From Volvariella volvacea V23 (Eukaryota; Basidiomycota; Agaricomycetes; Agaricales; Pluteaceae): 64,000 nt of DNA. Both the position numbers and the translations under genes were made by a program. The stretch is from the NCBI GenBank assembly GCA_000349905.1, contig KB722738.1:1811132-1875131 (forward strand), in the 5' to 3' direction. How positions within the stretch are numbered: the first letter of the stretch is position 1; each line of letters begins with the position of its first letter. This document shows, in pieces, positions 53,438 to 64,000 of this stretch. Under the pieces are notes generated by a model. That model was not told where the DNA came from and ran no database searches. It saw nothing but the letters and a program-made list of their open reading frames with translations.

Positions 53438-54788
53438 TCATACCAACTCTGCCCCAATCGCCCCTCCAAATTTGCGTGCTGCCCGTCTCACCTCACCCCG
53501 CTCCCCCATCACCGTCAACTTTACAACAACACTCTCCAGTTCACCTTCGTACAGCGTCAAGTCATGACGACCGAACGCCCAATTCAAGATGTATGTCTTT
53601 GCATTGCCTTCATCCTCGCAGCGAACAAAACCCTTGACTCTCCAAACAACATCCTTAGCAAGCCCCTCTAGGGCGGAGGACAACCAGCTTTGTTCTAGAG
53701 CGCCGTTATCACTATCAGAATGTTCTTGGCTCTCGTGGGTATGTGTGTGATGCGTCCCAATGACATGAGGGTGCAAGCGGTTTCGCCCGAGGGCCGACCC
53801 GCGATAAAGCGTCACAGTTTCGACCTCGTCGTTGTGATTTCCTGGGGAAAAGCTATCCTCTTTCAAGAATAATTTTGTTTCTAGACCAAAGATAAGTCGT
53901 GGGTCAACCCCATTTCGACCTTGACACCGAATCTTTGGTGTGAAATCGTTCAAGGTGGCGAGATGATCTAGAACGAGATCCAATTGGCGTTCAGAAACAT
54001 GCTCCCACTTGTTCTGTCAGCGTGTTCTCAGCAGGCAGAAGCATGAGAGATCAGAGATGCGTACGATGAGGATGATATCAGTATAACTAGCTTGCATTTT
54101 GGCTGTTGGCGAGGTGTCTTCGTAGCCTGTAAAGTTCTCTGCGTCGACTACAGTCACGATAGCATCGAGCTTGAAACCTCCATTGGTTTCGCGTTCTAAT
54201 TCCCTTATTTGAAAAGCTAATGTCGCCGGAAAAGCTGATCCACTAGGACAACATTATAGTCTGAGTGGAATGGCGATAGGGCACCTACGAGCTCTCTATG
54301 ATGATGCGATCTGGTCTATATTTGTCTGCACATAATGCCTCAGTCCATTCGGCCCATTTCAGTGTCCACGCAATGCATCCTCACCTCTTATCTCTAACAT
54401 GGCAGTCTTCATCTGTCCGACCAGGATGCAACACCTGATGACCAGAATCATTGTCAGCCATGTATCTGCGGTCTCTCCCTTTACTTACCCCGCAACTCGG
54501 CACTCACATGCAGCCATTGAGAATCTCGCTGACGGCAGTTAAGCTGGATTGCTGCGCCAGCTTGCTATCGACTATACGTCACGACGTGCCCATCGCATCG
54601 TGAGCGCGCAAAAGCGGACGGAGGAGCTACTTGCCCTCGACATCTCCAAATTCATTCTTGAGCAGCACCACCTTATAGTCCTTGGGGAGCTGCGGGAGCA
54701 GGGAGAGAATGGTCGTCGTCTTTCCGGCACCCAAGAAGCCTGTGAACACGGTCACAGCAATTGGATCCTTTGCGTGGATAGGGGGCAT
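53438..54788 (-). CDS. CobW-type (COG0523) GTP-binding metal chaperone
   Basis: The gene starts at ATG 54788. It reads VTVFTGFLGAGKTTTILSLLP (P-loop), LLKNEFGDVEVDSKLA (the conserved E-F-G motif), NGCMCC with the metal-binding CxCC, RPDRIIIESSGSAFPA, VVDAENFTG and NKWEHVSE, all typical of the G3E GTPase fold. The C-terminal half has the CobW_C-like domain with LNDFTPKIR and a short His-rich stretch (GTHHTHTHESQEHSD). It probably hands zinc to client proteins, as in ZNG1-like members. About six exons. Intron 54634-54572 needs a GC donor (GAGG|gcaagt), because the GT alternative creates a stop. Confidence 0.9.
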
Positions 54789-55036
54789 GGCTGGCTGAGC
54801 CTCGTCCCTGTGGGATCTAAAAGGTTGAGCAAGTGGCTTGGGAGAGAGCGTGGCAATTAAATCTCGGCTTCACTAATCACGTCAGCAGAAGCCGTGGGTC
54901 ACCCCACCCGAGCTTGGCGGGATGGCTTGACAGAGTTGGCGGGGACAGCTCGCACCAACTCCAACAACCTTCTTTTCTGTACCATCACCCCGTTCTATTC
55001 TCAGCCACGACCGACGACGACCACAGCCGTCTCAGG
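54789..55036. promoter_or_regulatory. bidirectional promoter gap, CobW / CWH43
   Basis: A 248-bp gap between opposite start codons. A CT/CA-rich part (about 54960-55015) lies before the CWH43 ATG. Some sequence at 54800-54860 is open but not conserved. Confidence 0.45.
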
Positions 55037-58000
55037 ATGGCATCCGCTTCCAAACCTCTAACCAGGACACCCATCATTCTCAATGCGTCTCTTTTTGGCC
55101 GCATCCATACCTATCTCGCGACTGCGGCGTTCGCAACCGCGTTGGCTGTTGGATGTTGGCTTCATTACAAGAAAATTGTAAAGAATTCTGTTGCTGGATA
55201 CCCCAAAGAGTGGTTTCCTTCTGTGTCCGCGACGTGAGTTGTGACTTCGCCTTTGAGTTGCCTGTTTAAGCGTATATACACCAGAATTGGGGATTGGTAC
55301 CCAGAGCGGAGCATATTTCAGATTCTTATTGCTCTGACTGCTGGTAAGGTGTATTCACAGCTACGGCGTCTCCAGCGATCTCAATGCGCTTCATGGTCAC
55401 TTAGCACCACGCTTTGCACTCGTTTTCTTCCAATACTACCTACATCGATTGGAGAGCTCTAGTTGGCCTGGTCTTGTTCTCTCTGCTGGCCTCGTGCGGA
55501 CGTTATCATGTGGCGGTTGGGTGTACATCACTTCAACAGATGACCACGACGCACACGACATCTTCATGATTCTGTATATGATCTGTAATATTCCTTGGAT
55601 GCTTGGGGGCATCAAATGTACACCACGAACCCATGTGTCTGTACGCAGAAAGCGGTTAGTTGTGACTTGTGTCGTATTTATTACCTTAACCGCTCATGCC
55701 ATACCAGAAAGTATATTGCCTCAGGGTACGTACAATCTGCGCTCTACTAATGACGTTCTGACCTTGACTTGTAGGTTTTTCCTCACACTTATACCTCTTG
55801 TCTACTTCTTTATCCAACATAAAGTACATCGAATTCCCGGAGGTTAGGGTCATTCACTACCTTTGAAATTATTCTCAGTCATCCCATCTAGCATACACGC
55901 ACTATAGCTTCTGCGAATGGAGTCTAATAATCTGCGACGTCTTCTACGATTCAGTTGCTGCCCAGGAGTTCAAGGAGGCCGATTTACAGGTAAGGGCATC
56001 TAGACGGTGCTCATTTGGTCTCAGTTACCTTATATACTGCAGGTTGCCCTTGGACCCTCATTACAAAGTCTATCTGCATCTGATGAAATGTATCAGCGTC
56101 TTCATCGTTTAGCATGATGTACAACACGAACTAATTCTTTGTAAATCAGAGAGAATAAGAAGAATGACGCCAACAACGCAAAAGAATCAACCGAATCAAC
56201 CGCACAGAATCGCAGCTCAGAGAAGACGACCTTGGCCTCTACCGCAGATGTGATAGCTATTAAATACGATATCTGTGCGAGTACAAGACCAATCCTTAGC
56301 TTTATCTCCGATGTATATCTCTGTGGGTTGATGATATCTAAGACTTGTTGAACTTACTCACCTCCCTTCAGCCTACGTATTCTGGTCAATCTTTACGTCT
56401 CTCATTCCTACATTGTTCTACTTTTCCGTATGGGAGCTCGGCATTGCAGGCCAAGAGCTGGCGCTGCTCGCAACACTTTCACCGATTTTCTTGAGCATTC
56501 GTCCATTGCGATCATGGGTTGCCACCCGCAGTGGCCAGATAGTTTTGCATTTCCTATCGCTCTCGGGGCTAGCGGCTTATGGCCTTAGAAGACCCATCCA
56601 CAGGCTGTTTGTTGTTACTTTTGCCAATATTGTAACAATTATAAGGCAAGCCTCCCAGTGGGCTGGTCTTGAGGATGGCGATATTGGTTATCAGAGCATC
56701 TGTGAGACTTTTTTTTCACTTACGATAGACTTATTGTTGACCGCTCATTCAGTGACTGCTATTGGCTTCTTAATTGCTTCGCTTGCCAAACATGCAAACC
56801 ACACCAACAATCCAAGTAAGTGATCCAGGTCTCCATCCAAGTGAATCTCAACTGGCTGGTAGTTTGGCCATTTATCCCTGCTAGATCAGGCGGATACAAC
56901 AGAACTGGGATAGCACTCGCACTGATATCCTTGGTTGAGTATGTTTCAAGGCCGACACCAGCACAACCTCCTTCCATCCAGAAACCCGCTCGTCCATCTT
57001 CTCTCCCTTCCCGATTACAAGACCATTGGCTCTCGGCAGCTATCCCATTAGGCAGTTTGATTTTCACGCTGCACAACATGGTATCCGAGTCAAGCACCCT
57101 AGTCGCATGGTCATGGACCGGCTATACGAATGGAAAGCCGAATGGACCTGTCCCCCATCTACATAGCTCTCTAACCCTCGTTATGCAATGTCTAGGTCTT
57201 ATCCTCCCCATCCTCTTGTCCACGGGCGAATCTAACGCTACCAACCCACTTTCCCATCCTTTCTGGTTTGCTGTGGGATCTACTGCCACCTATGCACTCT
57301 ACAAATACCGCAACTGGGAAGGTTATATCAGCGGCCTAGTTTTCGCTTTCTTTATTATGTCTATCACACCTTTGGTATTCCAACGTGCAGCTGCGACAGG
57401 ACAACTAGCCAAAACCTACACTACAGCGTGGCTTATAACCTGCCTGCTTAACTTAGCAAGCATTTTTACGGTCGCATATGCTTTTGTCCCGGGTGGCGTC
57501 TACTTCCGCGAGAGAACCAACCTGTAAGGTCTTACTATCTTTACCACTGCCCAGATAGTTAATACCTTCCGATAGTGTTCTGATTGCACAATTGGCATGC
57601 CTCTCCCTTGCATTCCGGCTGCCATATGCTAAGCGCCACATCCCTTCGTTCAACATCTCGGTATCCCGGGCATCCTACAGCAGAACACTTCTGGCCTGCA
57701 TAGCTATCCTTTCTGCGTTAGTGTCAATATACCGGTGGCCCATCCCCGCACAGCCTTTCAAACCAGGCACAAGGACGTTCAACGCCGGCATTTGGACCAT
57801 TCACTTTGGTATAGATAACCAAGGGCGGGATAGTCAAAGGGGAGTAAGAAACCTCATTCGGTAAGTGCACGTTTTCAGCAGTGGCTGTTTTTCACTCATC
57901 TGTTGCATTAGTGATATGGAACTAGATGTAGTTGGGCTATTAGAAACAGATCTACATGTATGTGCAAATCCCGTTTTGACGAGATTATCGCGAAAGTATT

Positions 58001-59197
58001 GACTTGGTCTCAGCGTACCTCATTCGGACATCGCGACCTGTGAGTAACAACTAGTCATTGAGTGAGGATTAGGGAATAATTTTTGTTGCACTAGAACTCG
58101 TGTAGTTGCAGAAGAGATGGGATACGTTAGTGTGATGTCCGTGCTATAGTGCTGATACTCATTGACCCCATTCCATTCACGTGCAGTATGTCGACCTTGG
58201 CCCAGGACCTAACTCGCATACTTGGGGAGCAGTCCTCTTGTCCAAGGTGGGTACACGTTGCATTGATGGTTTAGGATATATTCTCTAGCGCACCGCAGTT
58301 CCCAATCATCAACTCGACGCATCATCTCCTCCCTTCACCTAGAGGAGAGCTTGCTCCCGCCATAGAAGCTGTTCTTGACATCTATGGAGCTCTTGTTACA
58401 GTCATCGTATCGCACAACGGACAAGGTATGCCCCACGTTTTCTTGTGGCTTTACTCCAAACTTCTGATTAACTTCGTTTTTAATAGAGGAAGATCCTTTG
58501 GACCGTGAACTACAGAGTAAAGAGCTCGCAAGGATCATGGCCGCTGCGCAACCCCGACCCGTTGTTTTCTTGGGTTATGTTGTCACAAAACCGCACGCCA
58601 AACGACGTAGGTGCTAAGCCAATGCTGAAACCAGCCAATACTGACCACATGATAATTGACAGCAAATCCCTATGAAATACTGGTAGAAGATGGCCAAGTA
58701 CACGATATCGATAAGGACGACCGAGATAGATGGTATGTCTTTGAGTGTCAATGTGAATGACTTCACGAGTTCATTGTTATTCTAGGTGCGAGTACATCCT
58801 CTATCGAGGCGTATACCGGACAGCCTATGCTCGTTTATCTCGAGGCATCATCACAGATACCGAACTTCAAGTGGGACAATTTGTTCTCCCCAGACACGGG
58901 ACCAATGTCACCAATGATTCCGAAGAGGCGCGATATCATCGTTCTTGGAAGGAAGACGTGCCCAAGGAAAGGGTAGGTTGCTTCATCTCTACAACAGACA
59001 GCTTGTCTGAATCTCCTGTCCGTTTGTAATAAGTGGTTCCCCATGAGCTATTACAGGAAGAAGGGGAAGGGCGGTGTCAATGGTCACTATTATCACGTCT
59101 TCAATACAGTAGGTCCCAGTTCCCGTGCTCTATTGTGGAATATTCATTGTTTTTGTAGCCGCTGTACTACAGAATACCAGAAGATGCTCTCCTCTGA
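55037..59197 (+). CDS. CWH43: CWH43 (GPI lipid remodelling, ceramide type)
   Basis: The gene has about twenty short exons, the first at 55037-55233. The N-terminal Frag1-like part has many membrane segments: [60 protein letters not shown] and [18 protein letters not shown]. Another polytopic part follows ([21 protein letters not shown] to ITPLVFQRA). The C-terminal domain resembles the EEP (endonuclease/exonuclease/phosphatase) fold: [61 protein letters not shown] and HYYHVFNT. In yeast Cwh43 swaps the GPI lipid for ceramide in the ER. It converges with AP-3 beta across 70 bp. Some inner exon joins are approximate. Confidence 0.92.
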
Positions 59198-59267
59198 ACC
59201 ACCTCTTGTTGCTGTGTCCTCATTGCTATACGTATATTAGCTACAAATGAGAGGGTATTTATCGTTA

Positions 59268-62147
59268 TCACCCTGTCCTAGCCCGTTCATCTTCAGTACT
59301 ATCGTCATCAACATCAGATATAGGCGGGCCTAGCTGATTTGTGCCCGAAGAGAGGTGTCCGTTTCCTGTCTCAATTTCCTCTTCTTCAGACTCCTCCTCG
59401 CTCTCCTCATCCTCCTCATCCTCATCCTCCTCATCCTCATCCTCATCCTCCTCTTCACTTTCCTCCTTATCCTCCTCATCTTTATCATCTTCTGCATAGA
59501 ATGCATCCAAATCTGTCCAGGGCGTCTTTGAGCCAGCCCCCTCTTTTGTGCCCATGGGCGACTCCCCTCTCAGTGTTAACACAATGGGCGATGGAACTAC
59601 CACCTTACCCTTTACGCCCTGTACATGCACCGCTTGGCTGGACGATAGCGAGAGAGGAGCGGGAGCGATAGGAATAGCGTCATCCTCACTCTCTCGAAGC
59701 GAAGACTCTACGCCTTGCTCTAACCAATCAGGAAGAAGGACATGATCGCTCTGCATATGTTTCTCCGTTACAGAACTGAGAGAACCAAGGACACTCTCAC
59801 TGTCTGTGTGCCAAGTGGATGACGTTAGATCATTGACAAGAACATCTTGTTGAACGCTTGACTGACCCATTTTGCTCGCCTCATCTTGAATGATATTTGA
59901 CTTTCCCTCAAACAAAACCAAACGAATTTGCTCTCTTCTCAACACTACACCTCCTCGTTCTTCAATTGGAGCAATACCATTCACAGGAGCTCCAGGGGTG
60001 ATACCCGCCAACAGCGAAGATAACATTCTAGCTCGATCCCGCACATCGTAATTCAAATCGTATCGGGCCAGTGAGAAAACATAGCGAGTTAGTAGATCAA
60101 GCGTCTTGTCTAATGGGCTTAGAACAAAAAGCTTGGCTGCTAACGTGACAATTTGCAACTTAACCAGTGACGCCTAGGCGCAACTCTCCGGTCAGAATAC
60201 GATAAACAAGCAGACATACGAGGGACCAACCTCTTGAGAAAACGTTTTTGCAGCCTTTCTTAGGACGTCGGGTGTCCAGTCCGCGACACCGTCCGGCCCA
60301 ACTCCCATCTCATCCGATGCGGCATATTGTCCTGCAAGCCAGAAAACACAAGCCCTGGCCTGCGCGTGCCGGATATCGTCAATCCGCTGCGCTAGACGAG
60401 CAATAATGGACATTGGCTTCTGACTAGATGTTCCGATGGTGCTTTGGACGTTGGATGCGAGTTGAATCTGAACTATGTGCTTGAGAACCAAAACTGCACT
60501 GCTAACAACAATGTCTGATGTGGTTGATTTCAGCACAGTGAGGTTACAAAAGCAGAAAGCAATTTACCGTATGGGCTCCCAATCATGGTTATGAGTGCGG
60601 TTAGACACTGCGGCGTACAATCTGGAATCTTTGTTGCGCATGTTCCAATTCCTCGTACCGCACTGGAGACGACTTGGTCATCTGGATCATCTGCATAGTC
60701 CTTCGAACAAACATTTAGCTAATCACACAATCCAATAGATAGTACTTACAATGAATTCCCGTAGGATAGCCTGATGATTATCTACAGTAATAAAATGAAC
60801 CAACAGTCGGATCTTTTCAAGTTTGGCAACTTGTGTGTCATCCGAACGTATAAGGAAACGGGCAAAATATGGTACAAAAAGGTTCTGTAGTATATCGGTC
60901 AGCAGATGGACAATTCTAATACGGGAGTCAAAAGCATACTGATGTTGTCTGGGAGATTATCGAGACATAAACAAGTACCACGCGTTCGACTTCTTGAGAG
61001 GATCCAAGCAGCCGGAGGAGTGGCTGCACGACAGAAGGGACATGTGAAGCAGTCCCACCATAAAACAAGACACGAACAGCTGCCAGTACTACCTAAGAGG
61101 AATTCCAGTTGGTCTTCAGGCAGACCTATTTATGGAGTAACACAATACTCACGGCAGGGTTTCTGCTTTGGAATAGCGGTTGAACGGATTTCAGAAGCAA
61201 ACTCAGATCGGGGTCAATTTCTTCTCCACTATCATCTACTATGGGTCTCGGTAGCATCGTCCGCGCATATCTCAGGAGGAGGTTTATCAAATTAACTTGT
61301 CCCCATTCTTCAACTTCGATTAGACCCCTACAGAGACGCCTGTAATGCTTGTGCAGTAAGTCCAGACGAGTGGGGCAGACGCTTTCAAAAGCAATGACAG
61401 CACTGCCAATGGAGATAGGTGATTTGTCCCGGAGTAGGGTGGTGATAATGCCAATGAGTGCTGGTTGGTGGGTATGATCAAGCCTGCATATTCGGGTACC
61501 CCCTGCATTAGTATTGAACACAACAAAAGACTTGGCAGAATCGCGCACTCATAACACTTGGGTATTGCCAAAGAAGCAGCCTTCCTAACATACGGACTCA
61601 CGTCCGCAGCACACTTCCGAATTGCCAGGACCACAATACTGCCGATCATTGGCACCTTGATCCCACTCAGAACTCTCAGCGCCATAGCACGTATCAGGGG
61701 GTTGGCATCCGCCAGATCCTTCTGAAAGGTATTTATAGACAAGAGCGCCAGATCTGGTTCTTGTTCTGCATAGCGGAGGAGGTAGATGTACACGAGTTTG
61801 CGGATTTCGAGGTTTGGAGATGCGACGTTCTTTACGACCTGAGCAAAGTATTCAGATACATTGCGACCTTTTGAGATCAACTATCCAAGTAACCTCAATC
61901 TACATGTCAACGCAATCCACTGAAGACGACGTACTGCTACTAATCGCTTCAACGCATCCAGCTTTTCCCTGTCACTATTTGAATCAAGCTGCGCGCGGAT
62001 GGCCTTGCCTCCATCGTCGATGGTATCAAGGTATGCTGAACCGCGATTGATGACAAGATCCCTCGTATGCTCTGAAAACGTCTCTTGCAAACGTTGTCCA
62101 AGGCGCGTGGCGTTTTCTGTAATGGCGTTGAGATACTGGCCGGACAT
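59268..62147 (-). CDS. APL6: AP-3 complex beta subunit
   Basis: The gene starts at ATG 62147 ([18 protein letters not shown]) and has about nine exons. The adaptin alpha-helical solenoid follows: [52 protein letters not shown] and [20 protein letters not shown]. It continues with [35 protein letters not shown] and [14 protein letters not shown]. The end has a Ser-rich hinge and an acidic stretch at about 59390-59500 (Glu/Asp/Ser repeats), then [18 protein letters not shown]-3 forms coats for cargo transport to the vacuole. The appendage domain seems missing, as in many fungal AP-3 beta proteins. Confidence 0.9.
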
Positions 62148-62172
62148 GGGTATAATCAAGTCAATTGCGCAT

Positions 62173-62178
62173 CACGTG
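62173..62178. promoter_or_regulatory. CACGTG element upstream of AP-3 beta
   Basis: CACGTG lies about 25 bp upstream of the AP-3 beta ATG, in the short gap to the GH79-like gene end. It is the same core as in two other promoter gaps here. Use is inferred only. Confidence 0.35.
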
Positions 62179-62247
62179 TACACCAATAACTCCAGGCAAA
62201 GGTGGCCCGACGGTCCGCAGTTATGCACTACAGTGCAGGTAAAACTA

Positions 62248-64000
62248 CTACGAAAAGTCCAGCAGGACAACCTCCGTCGCGTGGATGTCCAAACCACTAC
62301 TAACACTCAGGCGTTCCATACTCAGCGGACCCCCAACCCTGCCATCTGGCGTTTCATAAGTCTGTCCACCCCAAGTCAAACCAGAAGCATCATCCGCACG
62401 CCTGAGGAGTCGGGCTCAGTAGGCGAGTGTCACAATGAGCTTGGGGACGCACCCAATAGCCAGCCTCTTGGCTTAGAACGAACTGGGAGCTGGGGAGCTA
62501 CCCCGCAGTGCCAAAGCAATATGAACCACAGGTCTTGGGCTTGAGTCTCCGTTCAGGTACGCTCTTGAGTTGATCAGCACTACTCGCTTCAAGGCCCTAT
62601 CCCCTCCTGAATAAAAAGCGTATCCAGAATCTGTGGGTGGTCAATCATCACTTCTAAGACCAAGGTATTGCCTCCACTTCCGAGCGCTTCAGCAACAACG
62701 ACAGCAGCATAGTATTGCGGTTGAACGTGAGCAGGGGCTGGACTTGGAAGAGGCGATCCGTCCAAAATAGATCGGGTCAAGGAGATGGGTTGGATCTGGG
62801 TCATGGATATAGAGTCCAAGTCAGTTGCCAGAGATTACCATCCATTTACAATACATTACCAAGTTGTACTTGTATCCGATGCCCTCGTGGAAGAATACGC
62901 GAGATATGCCTATCTGAGTTCTGGAGGAGCCGTATGAAACTCTGGCACATTATTCCTAAGAGGAGAACCTACGCAAATAGAGCATAGTCTAGTGTCCATA
63001 GCACTGCACCTGCTGCATTGCTGACACCTGGAGCACCCTAGGTCACGATATCGATCAATCGTCGGTACTTCCCAAGAGAAAGGAAGCTTACATGACAAGC
63101 ATAGCTATTGGTCTCACCAAGAATGTTATCCAAACCCCGGCTGCGAACTGCGGATATATCTGGCAGAAAACTAGTTAAATTGCTCCGAATCGTAGATTTT
63201 GTCATCAAATCTTGAAGTAGGCCTCCATTCCCCGTACAGAACGAGCCACTATAACGGTGCTGAGATATGCTAGAATAACTTGACGTAGAGAGCAAATTTC
63301 TAAGTAACTTATTATTCGCGTAGATATTATCTTTCCAGGATCAGAGTCAAGAATTCCACTGTCGAAGGTAGCCTGAGGAGAGAATCCCGTGCTTGAATGG
63401 GACGACCCACCTGCAAGTACGGCATTAGCAACGTAAATTACCCCCATGCTGAATGCATACTCCTGTGTATATTGCTGGGAGCTGTAATTGCTCGATCGCA
63501 GCCCATTGTTACGATATAAATCGGGCTCATTACCGAACGTTATGGCGTCGAGCACAATGTTAGCATCCCGTACAGCAGGGGAAGAGAAGGCTTTCAGGAT
63601 AGACTGCGCTTGAAGGTAGGCAGCCGTGACATTATTCCCCCAAGGTTTACACCCCAAATTACATGTGTACCTGCTATCACTATGTTAGCACGTTGGAAGT
63701 CCACGACTGCTACACACGCCTGAAGGGAGGAATCACGCAGTTTGGTAAAACGCGTCCCCAACTACGATCTCCGCTGCCTCAGGGTACGGCACAGTCGTGC
63801 TTGGATTTGGGAACCTTTGTTGAACCCACTAGTTATCGACTGTCATTACTCTTCCCCGACCCACGTAGAAGACGACTCACCTGGAGGCCCGGGTTAAAGT
63901 TAGTACGGTCCTGACTGTTAGCACCAACCCTTATCCGAGGGGCTTCGCCAGTAATCTGTTTAAGGTTGTCGAGGACATTGAAGAAGAATTCGTTTCTAGA
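62248..64000 (-). pseudogene. GH79-family (beta-glucuronidase/heparanase-like) gene with lesions; runs off right edge
   Basis: The sequence starts beyond the window. Coding pieces in order read FFFNVLDNLKQITG, RIRVGANSQD, WVQQRFPNPSTTV, AITFGNEPDLYRNN (acid/base Glu), SHSSTGFSPQA, HRYSGSFCTGNGGLLQDL, VLGETNSYACHGAPG (nucleophile Glu region; here ILGETNSYACH), TQIGISRVFFHEGIGYKYNL and RSILDGSPLPSP with HVQPQYYAA. The family cleaves glycosidic bonds of uronate-containing glycans. Around 62625-62630 the frame changes by one base between VMIDHPQI and GYAFYSGG, so the main frame ends at a TGA after IQEGIGP. The shifted frame then carries a TAA at 62473-62475 before AKRLAIG. After an intron (62452-62402) the normal end DIHATEVVLLDFS appears (stop at 62248). 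The middle part is shorter than relatives after SNYSSQQY. Confidence 0.75.

Noticed and set aside
59339..59671. His/Pro-rich plus-strand frame
   Set aside because: It is antisense to the acidic Glu/Asp repeats of AP-3 beta, which explains the composition.

Overview
This window is nuclear DNA from a filamentous fungus, almost certainly a basidiomycete of the Agaricomycetes. It holds about 30 protein-coding genes on both strands. Nearly all are cut by many very short introns (mostly 45-65 nt), intergenic gaps are often 50-250 bp, and there are no operons or ribosome-binding sites. The gene set fits this: Zn(II)2Cys6 regulator, GH18 chitinase with a C-terminal chitin-binding module, GH79-like enzyme, CWH43, and a homeobox regulator with the basidiomycete-type C-terminal domain. 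A Cantharellales relative such as Rhizoctonia or Ceratobasidium would fit, but that is inference from style rather than a match. No rRNA, convincing tRNA, CRISPR array, intact transposase or viral gene was found.

Layout, left to right. 1-9.1 kb: 5' part of a DDT-like nuclear protein, an alpha/beta hydrolase, DBP2 RNA helicase, a Rsr1/Ras-type GTPase, a cyclophilin with a basic tail, and an eIF4B-like RRM protein. 9.3-19.5 kb: mitochondrial citrate synthase, TRM8 tRNA methyltransferase, exosome RRP41, nicotinate phosphoribosyltransferase, a ZNF830-like splicing protein, COX10 and U1-70K. 19.5-21.1 kb is gene-poor and precedes a homeobox factor. 23-30 kb: TIM13, JJJ1-like J-protein, PRP18, COX12 and sulfite oxidase. 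29.7-30.5 kb is a hairpin-rich repeat block. 30.6-39.5 kb: a DUF1748 mini-protein, the secreted chitinase, an inositol 5-phosphatase and a CCDC130-like spliceosome protein. 39.5-54.8 kb: SWI1 (ARID subunit of SWI/SNF), a VTT/TMEM41-like membrane protein, the Zn2Cys6 factor, a 2.2-kb gene-poor gap, a J-domain protein and a CobW GTPase. 55-64 kb: CWH43, AP-3 beta, and a GH79-like gene that runs off the right edge and carries lesions.

Most genes are housekeeping and cluster loosely by theme: mitochondrial function (citrate synthase, COX10, COX12, TIM13, DUF1748), mRNA splicing (U1-70K, PRP18, ZNF830-like, CCDC130-like, cyclophilin) and translation or RNA processing (eIF4B, TRM8, RRP41, JJJ1). 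Eight pairs are transcribed divergently from gaps of about 120-250 bp that probably act as shared promoters. Several neighbours converge with under 110 bp between stops.

Points of most interest: six genes carry an intron that can only be spliced with a GC donor, plus one possible case in the damaged GH79 gene. The GH79-like gene shows a frameshift and an in-frame stop. An AGGTTGA/TCAACCT hairpin array is bounded by a 14-nt inverted repeat. The 5-phosphatase catalytic domain is split by a long low-complexity insert. DBP2 has one long late intron at the place where a conserved autoregulatory intron is known in other fungi. No clearly new biological system is visible. Exon boundaries were deduced by eye from reading frames, GT/GC-AG signals and remembered family sequences, and were not checked against RNA.
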